A DNA stretch of 64,000 nt from Aedes albopictus (taxonomy: Eukaryota; Arthropoda; Insecta; Diptera; Culicidae), in NCBI RefSeq assembly GCF_035046485.1, contig NC_085138.1:363757238-363821237 (forward strand), in the 5' to 3' direction. The notes under the pieces were generated by a model that did not search any database, was not told the DNA's origin, and saw only the letters and a program-made list of their open reading frames with translations. Below, one piece after another: positions 22,371 through 32,718 of this stretch (the stretch's first letter is position 1; each line of letters begins with the position of its first letter). Position numbers and translations under genes: made by a program.

Positions 22371-24464
22371 TCATGATAATACTGAATCAACAATTTGCCG
22401 CCATAATACTCGATTTGCAGCTGCAGCTCTCCAACGTCGGTCACGCCCAACACTCGCCAGATCACGCTCCACCTGGTCCGCCCATCGTGCTCTCTTCGCT
22501 CCACGCCTTCTTGTACCAACCGGATGGTTAGCAAACACCAACTTTGCAGAGTTGTTGTCCGGCATTCTTGCAACATGCCCTGCCCATCGTATCCTTCCGG
22601 CTTTGGCCACTTTCTGGATGCTGGGTTCGCCGTAAAGTGCAGCGAGCTCGTGGTTCATCCTTCTCCGCCACACACCGTTCTCCTGCACGCCGCCGAAGAT
22701 CGTCCTTAGCACCCGTCGCTCGAAAACTCCGAGTGCTTGCTGGTCCTCCTCGAGCATCGTCCATGTCTCGTGTCCGTAGAGAACCACCGGTCTTATTAAC
22801 GTCTTGTACATGGTACATTTGGTGCGGGGGTGAATCTTTTTTGACCGCAGTTTCTTCTGGAGCCCATAGTAGGCACGACTTCCACTGATGATGCGCCTTC
22901 GTATTTCACGGCTCACGTTATTGTCAGCCGTTAGCAAGGAACCGTGGTAAACGAATTCTTCTACCACCTCGAAAGTATCCCCGTCTATCGTAACATTGCT
23001 TTCAAGGCTTGTCCTGTCTCGCTCAGTCCCACCTACCAGCATGTACTTTGTCTTGGCCGCATTCACCACCAGTCCGACCTTTGCTGCTTCACGTTTCAGG
23101 CGGGTGTACTGTTCTGCCACCGTTCCAAATGTTCTAGCAATAATATCCATGTCATCCGCAAAACAGACAAATTGGCTGGATTTTGTGAAGATCGTACCCC
23201 GGCTGTTGAGCCCGGCTCGTCGCATAACACCTTCCAGGGCGATGTTGAATAGTAGGCAGGAAAGTCCATCACCTTGTCGTAGTCCCCGTCGAGATTCAAT
23301 TGAACTGGATAGTTCACCCGAAATCCTTACGCTGTTCTGCACACCGTCCATCGTTGCTCTTATCAGTCTAGTCAGCTTCCCGGGAAAGCTGTTCTCGTCC
23401 ATAATTTTCCATAGCTCTGTGCGGTCGATACTGTCGTATGCCGCTTTGAAGTCGATGAACAGGTGATGCGTTGGGACCTGGTATTCACGGCATTTCTGGA
23501 GGATTTGCCGTACGGTGAAGATCTGGTCCGTTGTCGACCGGCCGTCGATGAAACCGGCTTGGTAACTTCCCACGAACTCATTTACTTTAGGTGAGAGACG
23601 ACGGAAGATGATCTGGGATAGCACTTTGTAGGCGGCGTTTAAAATGGTGATCGCTCGAAAGTTCTCACACATTAACTTGTCGCCTTTCTTGTGGATGGGA
23701 CAGATTATCCCTTCCTTCCACTCCTCCGGTAGCTGTTCGGTTTCCCAGATCTTGACTACTAACTGGTGCAGACAGGTGGCCAACTTTTCCGGGCCCATCT
23801 TGATGAGTTCTGCTGCGATACCGTCCTTACCAGCCGCTTTGTTGTTTTTGAGCTGGTGGATGGCATCCTTAACTTCCCTCAGCGTGGGAGTTGGTTCGTT
23901 CCCGTCCTCTGCTGCACCAACATAGTCATTTCCTCCGCTGCCTTGGTCCTCCGTGCCTACATTCTCTTCGCCATTCAGGTGCTCGTCGAAGTGCTGCTTC
24001 CACCTTTCGATCACCTCACGTTTGTCCGTCAGGAGGCTCCCATCCTTATCCCTGCAGATTTCGGCTTGCGGCACGTAGCCTTTGCGGGATGCGTTGAGCT
24101 TCTGATAGAACTTCCGTGTTTCCTGTGAACGGCACAGCAGTTCCATTTCCTCGCACTCCGCTTCTTCCAGGCAGCGCTTTCTCTCCCGGAAGAGACGGGT
24201 CTGCTGCTTCCGTTTCTGTCTGTATCGCTCCACATTCTGTCGGGTTCCATGCTGCAGCATTACCGCCCGCGCTGCATCCTTCTCCTCCAGAACCGCTCTG
24301 CACTCCTCGTCGAACCAATCGTTTCGTCGACTCCGTTCTACATACCCGATAGTTTTTTTTTTTTTTTCCTCCCCTGTTGGGGAAATTAAGCCACTGCGTC
24401 CAATAGGCTGAACTTTTGTGGCATGTCCCGTTTTGATATTCGCATCTAGCCAGCTAATTACCAT
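22371..24464 (-). pseudogene. RTE-type reverse transcriptase and C-terminal domain
   Basis: A 697-codon frame. The first 45 or so codons come from the inserted sequence; element coding resumes near GYVERSRRNDWFDEEC. RT motifs follow in order: NNKAAGKDGIAAEL, ENFRAITIL, AGFIDGRST, FIDFKAAYDSIDR (first catalytic Asp), GLRQGDGLSCLLFN and the active-site FADD at codons 435-438. The thumb and GRIRWAGHVARM region lie towards the C-terminus, as in other RTE-clade proteins. The frame itself is undamaged. It would perform target-primed reverse transcription if it were still joined to the endonuclease. Confidence 0.9.
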
Positions 24465-24475
24465 GTGTCAAGTAA
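24350..24475 (-). mobile_element. Short poly(A)-tailed insertion between the endonuclease and RT parts
   Basis: Between ESVV of the endonuclease linker and GYVERSRR of the RT linker, about 110 bp of unrelated sequence ends on the minus strand with a run of about 14 A. It reads GGCTTAATTTCCCC near the tail and is probably a 5'-truncated retroposon. It adds a stop (after LTHGN) and shifts the frame. No unambiguous target duplication was found. Confidence 0.6.
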
Positions 24476-25548
24476 TCAGCTACTGCCACGACGCTCTCGG
24501 CTGCGTTGTTGATGGCTGCTTTGACTGTACTCCAGCAGTCCTCTAGAGGGGCCACATCGAGCACACCCTCGTCCGGCAACGCTGCCTCGAGATTCTGCGC
24601 GTATGCGGTGGCGACATCCGGTTGCTTCAGTCGCTCTAGATCGTACCGGGGCGGCCGCCGGTACTGTACATTGTTAATAACGGAGAGTTTTGGGCGCAGT
24701 TTAACCATCACCAGGTAGTGATCAGAGTCGATATTAGCGCCACGATAGGTCCTGACGTCGGTAATGTCGGAGAAGTGCCGTCCATCAATCAGAACGTGGT
24801 CGATTTGCGATTCCGTTTGTTGTGGTGATCTCCAGGTGTAACGATACGGGAGGCTGTGCTGGAAGAAGGTGCTACGAATGGCCATGTTCTTGGAGGCGGC
24901 GAAATCGATGAGGCGTAGGCCATTTTCGTTCGTCAGCTGGTGGGCGCTGAACTTTCCAATTGTCGGTCTGAATTCCTCCTCCTGGCCTACCTGAGCGTTT
25001 AGATCCCCTATGATGATCTTGACGTCGTGGTTTGGGCAGCGGTCGTACTCGCGTTCGAGCTGCGCGTAAAATGCGTCTTTGTCATCATCAGTGCTTCCGG
25101 AGTGAGGGCTGTGCACGTTTATTATGCTAATGTTGAAGAATCGGCCCTTGATCCTCAACCTGCACATTCTTTCGTCGATCGGCCACCAACCGATCACGCG
25201 CCTCTGCATGTCGCCCATCACTATAAAAGCTGTTCCCAGCTCACGTGTGTTGCCGCAACTCTGGTAGATGGTATGATTACCTCTAAACGTTCGCACCATA
25301 GATCCTGTCCAACACACCTCCTGCAGCGCTACGATTCCGAACCCGCGGTCCTTCAGTATATCGGCGAGTATGCGGGTGCTCCCGATGAAGTTGAGAGATC
25401 TGCAGTTCCACGTACCGAGCTTCCAATCGCAAGTCCCTTTTCGTCGCTGTGGTCGTCGCCATTGGTATCGGTTCGCATTCTTCTCTTGTTGATTTTCCGG
25501 TGCTAGTCTTTTTTTACGGCTGGCTCGCAGGGCCTGACACCAACCCAC
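24454..25548 (-). pseudogene. RTE-type AP endonuclease domain
   Basis: A 364-codon frame beginning MGWCQALRAS. Apurinic-type endonuclease motifs are all present: GTWNCRSLN near codon 45, the catalytic glutamate in LQEVCW, GDLNAQVG, IDHVLID and the C-terminal SDHYLV. This enzyme nicks the target so the RT can prime on the 3' hydroxyl. The frame ends prematurely at the insertion described above. The N-terminal 40 residues are basic. No separate ORF1 is visible upstream, as usual in RTE elements. Confidence 0.88.
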
Positions 25549-25724
25549 TAACCCAGGGAGCTGGGCTTACCTTCCCGGAAGCTACGGGTTCTGCATTGGC
25601 ATTTCCTCCAACTACAGTGCTAAATAGCTAGGCTCGAGCGCCAGTCTTCGCCGGGGGTGGTGTTTTTAATGGGCGCCCAGGAGATAATATTTTACCTGAG
25701 CTTCCACCCCCCTTTGTTGCCATT

Positions 25725-26260
25725 ATAATGGGATTACAGGGAAAACACCGGCATTTCAATAGTATTAAGAGAAACTCAGGGACGTTTCAAGGGGTTTTAA
25801 GGGCAATTCAGGGGATCTCGGGAGCCTTTAAATGGCGTTACAAGGGGTTTGAGGGGCGTTTCAAGTCATTTCAAAGTAATTTCAGAGAACTTCAAGGCAC
25901 ATATTCAAGGGGATGCAGGAACATTTTAAGGGTGTTCCTAGAGGTTGAAGGGGCGTTTGATGGCATTTGGGGCGTTTAGAGGGGTTGTTTTCAGGTACTT
26001 TCAGGGGATTTATCGATAATAATAAAGGCGTCCAAAGAGGTTTCAAAGGCTCTTCATATATATTATGACGTCCTTTAACGTTTCAATGGGAATATAGAGG
26101 TTTCATAGGCGTTTAGAGGCATTTCATGTCAGGAACTTATAAGGGGGTCCCACGACGCCCTTTAATCAAAGGGCATTTCAGGGGCGAACTCACATTAATC
26201 CCATATAACACACCTGAGACACTCCGTTACGCCTCTGAAACTTCATAAGATGCCTTTAAA
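25725..26260. repeat. Degenerate GGGG(C/A)TTTCAAG-type repeat tract
   Basis: GGGGCGTTTCAAG, AAGGGGTTTTAAGGG and TTCAGGGG recur irregularly. It is the complementary sense of the tract at 15430-16930 and continues the tract interrupted by the RTE insertion. Confidence 0.65.
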
Positions 26261-26338
26261 ACCCTTCCTTTACCAATATTTTTGGTAGATGTCCAATACT
26301 ATCTTGGGGTGCACTCAGCTGATTGAATTCCAAAATTT

Positions 26339-26789
26339 TTTTTTTATTCTTAATCGCTTAACCTACTTTACAGCTCTTTTGTCCACTAGGGCACTACGTG
26401 AGCGATTCCAATTGGACGCTGCACTTACGCTTTGTACAGCGCCTAAATGTATTCTATTCTAATTATTCTACATGTATCGAACTGGTGTCTTTTGTTCTGC
26501 TTCCACTTTTCTACCCTGTCCACGGTAGAATGATGAGCACGATGATGATGCTGTGGGCTGCTGTTCCTTTTCCAGTCCAATTGAGGGTCGTCCATTATGA
26601 GTTGCGGTTCGCCGATATCCAAAATTCCGGGTCCGTTAGAGCTATTATGCTCCGAAGAGGGTCAGGTGTCAGCTGCTCTCGAGGGGAAGAGCAACTGACG
26701 AAAAATTGCAAGTGCCGGGGCTGGGATCGAACCCATGACCATCCGCTTATGAAGCGAACGTGTGGACCACTGCTCCACGGGCCCCGACC
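26339..26789 (-). mobile_element. Long tRNA-derived SINE
   Basis: A 451-bp unit flanked by the 12-bp duplication ATTCCAAAATTT (26327-26338 and 26790-26801). On the minus strand it starts with a tRNA-like head containing CGTGGAGCAGTGG and GGGTTCGATCCC, continues through a body shared with 51342-51779 and ends in a poly(A) tract. RNA polymerase III transcription from the internal A and B boxes is expected; a LINE would supply RT. The family name is not assigned; Feilai of Aedes aegypti is one tRNA-related family to compare. Confidence 0.88.
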
Positions 26790-26880
26790 ATTCCAAAATT
26801 TGTATGTAGCAAATTCCATAAAAAGGTCATTGTAATGCTTCAGCAGATTACTGACAAGATGTGTGATGCTATATTTCCAG

Positions 26881-26950
26881 TGCTGTCATGGTAAAATCAG
26901 AGCTGGTTAGTCCAGGTTCCCTGATTTCGGCGCGTCTTCACTGGTACATT
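26881..26950. repeat. Dispersed repeat shared with 50341-50405
   Basis: GCTGTCATGGTAAA and TCAGAGCTGGTTA with a following TTCAC/TTACTGGT segment occur in both places. It is a small dispersed repeat of unknown type. Confidence 0.45.
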
Positions 26951-28036
26951 CCCATGGATGAATTCCTGGAGGAACCTCTGAGGGAACCGCTTGAGCAATT
27001 CCTGAAAGAACTGCTGGAACAACTTCTGAAAGAACCTGGAACTACTTTTGGAATCACTGCTGAATTTCTGAATTTATTCTAGGAATAAAGTGGAAAAGAA
27101 TGTCTGAAAAACAGGAATATTTTCAGAATCCACAGATGGATTTTCTGAAGAAATTCCAGAAGGAAAACCTGAAAAGACATCTGGAAACCCCTGTTGGAAA
27201 ACCTAACAAAACTTCTTGAAATGTTTTTAGAAAAGCTCCTAGAGAAATCTCCTAATAAAAATCCCAAACGATTTTTTTTTCTGAATTCATCGAGGAATCC
27301 ATAGAAAAATTCCTAGAGGTACGCGCGAATGACATCCTAAAGGAATTTCTGAGAAAACTCATAGATGAATATCCGGTGGAATTTCTGATGAAATCTCTGT
27401 GTTAATTTCTTCAGGAATCTCTGCAAGAATGTTTTCCAGCCTTTCCATAAGAATCCTTATAAGAATCTCTATAAAAATATCCGAGGCAATCTTTGGAGGA
27501 TTTTCTAAGACTTTCCTAGGAAATCCTTAGAGCGTTCTCTTGAAGAGAAATGTCTTGAAGGAATATCTAAAGGAATGTGAAGAAATCTTGGGAATTGCCA
27601 TAATAATCTCTTGTAGAATTTCTAAAGCAATCCTTGGAGAAAAATCTTTACAAAGTTTCTGAGAAAATTTTGAAGGAGTTCTGAATTTCGCATTCTCAAT
27701 GTATCCGTGAATCATTTTCTAAAAAAAAACCATGGAGTATTTTTGAGAAAGTTCATAGAAGGTTTTCTGGATAAATGCTTAGAAAAGTTTCTGGCGGAAT
27801 CTCTAAGAAAAAAATCTGAAGAAATTTCTGGAATAATATTTGCAAGACTTTTTTGAAAGGAATTCTAGAAACATTTTAAAGGAACCCATGTAACATTTTC
27901 GGAAGACTTTTTTAAGGAGTTCTTGGTAAAATTTCTGGAGGACATTCGAATGTCTGAAGAAATCCCTAGAAGATTTTGTGGAAGAAATTCTGACTAAATT
28001 TCGTGATGATTTCCAGGATGATTTTTTAAAGGAGGA
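26951..28036. repeat. Degenerate GGAATTTCTGGA-type repeat tract
   Basis: Irregular iterations of GAATTTCTGGA, AAATTCCTAGA and GAAGAAATTCC fill the segment. Because the motif is near-palindromic, both strands look alike. No period is stable and the many short frames with KFLEEFLKE-like composition are artefacts. Confidence 0.75.
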
Positions 28037-28045
28037 GTTTCCAAA

Positions 28046-28905
28046 GGCAAAAGGTTATTGCAACCATAACAAATTGCAAATGCACCATAGAAAATCAAAA
28101 ATCGCTCCATAAAGAATGAACATATGTTCCATGGAAATGTGTAATGTTTCCCATAAATAATTAAAAACGTTCCATACTTTATAAAAAATGTACCGGTAAA
28201 ACATAAAATTTTCTCATCAAAAGTGAAATTTTGCACCAATTAATAATGCTGAAATGCTCCATAATTCAATACAAATGCTCCATAGAAAAATGCAAATGCT
28301 CCATAAAAAATTAAAATTGTACCCATAGAAAATTGAATATTGCTCCATAGAAAAATAAAATTGCATCATAAAAAAAAGACAAATGCTCCATAAGTATTAT
28401 CAAATTGCACCACATAAAATACAATTTGCTCCATAAAATATTGAAAATTCTCCAAAAATTTAAACATTTGCACCACTAAAGCAGTGCAATGTAAAGCAAT
28501 TCAGCCCTGTCGACTTAAATTATGAGAATATGCTATCCATGGAGGATTTTCAATTTTTCATGGAGCAATTCATATTTTCTATGGTGCAATTTAATTTTTC
28601 TATGGAGCAATATTCAATTTTCTATGGGTACAATTTTAATTTTTTATGGAGCATTTGCATTTTTCTATGGAGTATTTGTATTTTACTATGGAGCATTTCA
28701 GTATTATTTATTGGTGCAAAATTTCACTTTTTATTAGAAAATTTTATGTTTTACCGGTACATTTTTTAAAAAATATGGAACGTTTTCAATTGTTAATGGG
28801 TAACATTGCCCATTTTCATGGAACATATGTTCATTCTTTATGGAGCGCTTTTTGATTTTCTATGGAGCGTTTCTATTTGTTTATGGGTGCAATAAATAGG
28901 CTGCC
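28046..28905. mobile_element. 860-bp fold-back DNA element with 9-bp target duplication
   Basis: GTTTCCAAA flanks it on both sides (28037-28045 and 28906-28914). The two halves are inverted copies of each other: roughly 28070-28480 and 28530-28895, rich in TTTCTATGGAGC/GCTCCATAGAAA and sharing GGAACATATGTTC and TACCGGTAAAACATAAAATT. The outer bases are GGCA. Nine-base duplications are typical of Mutator-like transposons, so it is probably a MULE-derived MITE. Small frames rich in F, Y and W are artefacts. Confidence 0.85.
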
Positions 28906-28979
28906 GTTTCCAAAAGAGTCCATGAAAGATTTTTTTCAAGAATCCCCGAGAGAGTTTTTCAGGAACTCGTGAAGTTTTT

Positions 28980-29159
28980 TTTATCTGTATTAACGAGATT
29001 TTTAGCCCTTGGCTAGTTTATCTCGGAACCCACGCTTTACTTCCCTTTCGAAGGAAGAACCCACATTTTGCGAGTTTGTCGGGAGTGGGATTCGATCCCA
29101 GGTCCTCGGCGTGATAGTCAAGTGTTCTAACCATCCCACCAGGTCCGCTCCACTTAAAA
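28980..29159 (-). mobile_element. tRNA-derived SINE, 180 bp
   Basis: Flanked by GAAGTTTTT (28971-28979 and 29160-29168). On the minus strand GGACCTGGTGGGATGGTTAG is the A-box region and GGGATCGAATCCCAC the B-box region. The tail has a hairpin-forming GAGAT...ATCTC segment and an A-rich end. Closely similar to 35581-35756. Confidence 0.87.
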
Positions 29160-29168
29160 GAAGTTTTT

Positions 29169-30330
29169 ATTTAAATGAATTCCAGGATGGATTTCAGCAA
29201 AGGTCCATGAAGAATTATCGAAAAATCTGTGAGGAAGTTTTTTTTTCAAGTAATCCTTGGAGGACTATGTAAAGAAATCTCTAGAGAAAATCTTATTAAA
29301 ATCATAAATTGAATTTATAATAGAAGCGTTGCAAGATTTTCTGAAAGGAATTCTATAGGAATCCTGGCAAAAAATTCTCGAATGGATCTCACATTTATTT
29401 TAAGAGGCCCTCGAGGAAATTCTAAAGAAATTCAAGGAAAATTTTCTGACAGAAACTCAGATTAAAAATAAAATCCCTGGACCAATGTCTACAGCAAACC
29501 ACGGAGAATGTTCTGGAATAAATCCCAGGAAGAATTGAGATAATGCTTATAGGAATTTTCGAAGGATATTTTCGGTTGAAAATCTAGAAAAGTTCCGAAA
29601 TAAATAGGGTAAATCTCTGAAGGATTTTCTAAAGAAATCCCTGTAGGAATGTCTACAGAAACTTGTATACAACTTTCTTATACAACTCTTTGTGAAACTT
29701 CTGGAGGAATCCCTAGTGAAATTTCTGGAGAAACTGGATGCTTGTGTTGAAATCTTTGGAAGAATTTCTGGAGAAATTTCAGAATAAATGTCTCAAGAAA
29801 TTTATTCAACGTAGCAGAATTGCAACAAAAGGTGACCGAGCATATAGCGGTACAAACCTACACTACTCGTACAGAAAGATCGCTCGGCAAATACAGCACA
29901 TCCAATAACCATGCTCTTCAAGAAAATTCCAAGGAGATTATATTACATACGTATTTTTGTATGGCATGAAATTGACCGCTGACTCCGATGACTTTTGTCG
30001 AAATTTCTTTGAAAAAATAGGGAAAAACTAAAAATTAAAAAAAAAAAAATGAGGTGAAGTATTTTAAACTTTGCATATTCTGAAACTAGCGGTCCAAACC
30101 TAGGGAATAAAACATGGGGTACATTCAATTTTCATAATCACTCTCTTTGGACATAACATGCTCTATCAAGTGCTTGTCATGAATCCCTAAGTTCCGAAGG
30201 AACCCCTTGAAGTATTTAAGAAGGGATCCCTGGAGGAATTTCTGATGCAATTCCTAAAGAAATTCCAAGGTAAATAAATTTTCGGAGACATTTTCAAAGG
30301 AATCTCTGAATTTCTAAACTTTTTTTTATA
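29169..30330. repeat. Degenerate GGAATTTCTGGA-type repeat tract, continued
   Basis: Continuation of the tract at 26951-28036 beyond the fold-back element and SINE, interrupted by non-repeat sequence at about 29820-30170. No coding signal. Confidence 0.65.
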
Positions 30331-30339
30331 TTTTTAGAC

Positions 30340-31231
30340 ATTTATGAAAATAACGTTATTGTGTATGTCCAACGTACTCTCGATATAGCAAATTCGATAT
30401 AATGTGCATTTTGCTTCGATATAACGTACAACATTGAAAAATTTCTTTTTTTCCTGTTATAACTCCCAGATAAACTACGAAATCACTCATATCAATGTGT
30501 TGTTACACATTTGGTTATTTGTAGTAAATGGTAACCGTTTATTTACCATAAATACTGTAAAAACCTAAGAATTTGGATTATAAATTTAATTCACAATAAC
30601 TTTTGATTTCGTAGATAAAATGTTCTAAAATTTTCAGTGCGAAAACTCGAATACCATACGTTTCGAATGTTGAATTCCAAATTTATGAGGGACAGGTTGA
30701 TGGCCACGATCGTGATACAACCACGATTGAATATTAATAGTTCAAAGAGAATTTCATTGAAAATCGCCCTAAAATTTTAAATTGCTCAAACTATCAATTC
30801 CCTCGATGAAATATTTCGAAAATTTTAGAGATGATATCTGGATACTATATCTTTCGAATGGTGGGTACCGCTGAGATGGGTATTTTATTTTGTTAATAAC
30901 GGTTTTAGACATACCGGGATGTAGTTTTAAGTTAGCATACCTGAATGAACTTCGTATTATCTCCCAAATCGTTCAAGCCGCTCACTTATATTGCAACTAG
31001 GATACTCTATAACAATTTCTTATCAATCCGAAGAACACGAACGCTAGATACTTAATGAGGGATGGCGGATTCTTTTCACGCCTTAATCCTTACAATTCTT
31101 TCTATTTTGAGACGGTTATTGTTAGACCACCCCTTTTGTGTGGGATCTACGCCTCATCACCTTTACATTTTATATAACGAACATTTCAGTAAAATGGGAC
31201 AGAAAATTACGTCACTTGGGCGTTTAAATTA
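30340..31231. other. AT-rich sequence with TTCGATATAACGTAC motifs
   Basis: CTCGATATAGC, TTCGATATAATG and TTCGATATAACGTAC at about 30375-30435 resemble the ends of pogo-like elements. No matching partner end was found. The rest has no features. Confidence 0.35.
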
Positions 31232-32172
31232 ACACTCTTAAAAAATTAGGAATTTACACGTGACGTAAACCATCAACGTACGTAAACATTTCATGACTGA
31301 ATGGCAAATTTGACTCAACTTTACATCCATCATGTAAGTTCGAGTTGGTTACACAAAGATGTGCACAAACCTATCTGACCAGGTACGTTCACAGTTAAAA
31401 AATGTTACATCATACCACCTGTAACAAAAGGACCCCGTCATATAACACACATTTTTCCATCAGCTTCAAAATTTACAGGTTGCTCTCAATATGAAGTTTG
31501 TGTTCAATATTCCACACAAGAAATTGTTTAATGTAAAATTCAGTGAGATGGTATAGAAACTTATATATGTCAAATTTGTTTACGTCGGGTGTAATTTTCA
31601 AAAATTTTTGCTGTGTAGAAACAGTTTCACATTTGTCCAAAGTTCTAAATTTCACAGGTTAGGCCCATCGGACAAAGTGGTGTTTGTGATAGTAAAATTT
31701 TGAAGTAGTAGTCATGTCATGTCAACTTCGGCAAGCCAAAATCGCACGAAGTTGCCGAAGGTGACGTCACGTTCCAGAAGCTGCGAACAAATTTTCTGGC
31801 GAACGTGACGTCGCGATCAGCTGATCGGTTTGTTTACATATTTTTGGCGACAAATACAGACAAACATATGAACCTGACCTGTGAATAATTGTCATCGACA
31901 TTTGTCATCTATCTCACAACTCGGTCATGGTCGTGATTTTTTCCGCAGTCATGTTCGCAGATTGTGAACAATCTTCAGTACCCACTTTACGTAATTTATG
32001 TTTAGTCCCTTACTGTCAGAGCTGTCAGATCGGTGTAACACGCTAAATATAATTAACACAAAAGGCAATTTACACGGAAAAATACACGGTAATGAGTATT
32101 TATTGGGTACCGGACTGGACACAGAAAATTAAATGGTTTTCTTTGGTACATCAAGGTCTTGAAATTAGTCTA

Positions 32173-32245
32173 TGGTGATATGGCCGAGAGGTAAAGTCCA
32201 TGTCTCTCAACCAGTGGACCAGTGTTCGAATACAGTTCATTATTT
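32173..32245 (+). other. tRNA-like sequence (serine/leucine-like)
   Basis: TGGCCGAGAGG is a good A box and GTGTTCGAATAC a fair B box, with the spacing of a short-variable-arm tRNA. Acceptor pairing is weak, so a SINE fragment is more likely than a gene. Confidence 0.4.
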
Positions 32246-32274
32246 TACATTCACACTTATTTTAGAGTCACTTG

Positions 32275-32479
32275 TTCGGCTGTTCTATTTTCGGTAAAAG
32301 TTCGGATTACCGAAGTTCAGTACAGTTTTACCGAAGCTCAGTTATTTTTTACCGAACGTTCGGTAAACATTACCGATGATTCAGTACAGTTTACCGAACG
32401 TTCGGTAATTTTTCAACTTCGGTAATAATCTGCTGAACATTCGGTAATCCGAACTTTTACCGAAAATGGAACAGCTGAA
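32275..32479. repeat. Palindromic cluster of TTACCGAA/TTCGGTAA motifs
   Basis: The outer arms (TTTTCGGTAAAAGTTCGGAT and its complement) pair over about 45 bp. Inside, TTCGGTAA or TTACCGAA occurs at least nine times, including two perfect ACCGAACGTTCGGT palindromes. No frame of interest. Confidence 0.8.
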
Positions 32480-32718
32480 TATACGGCACTTTTTTTTAGT
32501 GTGTTCACATGTTTCATCTATCGATTCGGTTTTAGCGACTGCTAGCTCGATTTTATTTGTGATAGAAGATGTAAATTTGTGTGAAACGGGCCGCTCCTTT
32601 TATGTGCATCAAAGCGAACTTAATTTTACATGATTTTTTCTAAGAGTGTACGTCATATGTGCCGCTTGCATATGTGCATTCAAGTGACGCAAATTTACAT
32701 GCATTTTTCTAAGTGTGT

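Larger units (their letters stand above)
22343..25712 (-). mobile_element. Full-length RTE-clade non-LTR retrotransposon
   Basis: The element is bounded by the 12-bp target duplication TTTGTTGCCATT (22331-22342 and 25713-25724). On the minus strand it has a 5' leader of about 160 bp, endonuclease, RT and C-terminal domains, and ends in short AAATGA-like repeats, a hallmark of RTE elements. Its pol frame is cut into two frames by a poly(A)-tailed insertion near 24350-24475, so it cannot make one polyprotein. It is much better preserved than the copy at 0.9-7.1 kb and served as the reference for that one. The related Aedes RTE family I know by name is JAM1; identity with it is not claimed. Confidence 0.9.
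31232..32718. mobile_element. Probable TIR element of about 1.5 kb
   Basis: The left end ACACTCTTAAAAAATTAGG with following TTTACACGTGACG matches, inverted and imperfectly over about 40 bp, the right end that reads ACACACTTAGAAAAATGC and TTTGCGTCAC. A second copy of the right end motif lies at 32637-32655. The interior holds a tRNA-like piece and a TTCGGTAA palindrome, with no transposase frame. Confidence 0.5.
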
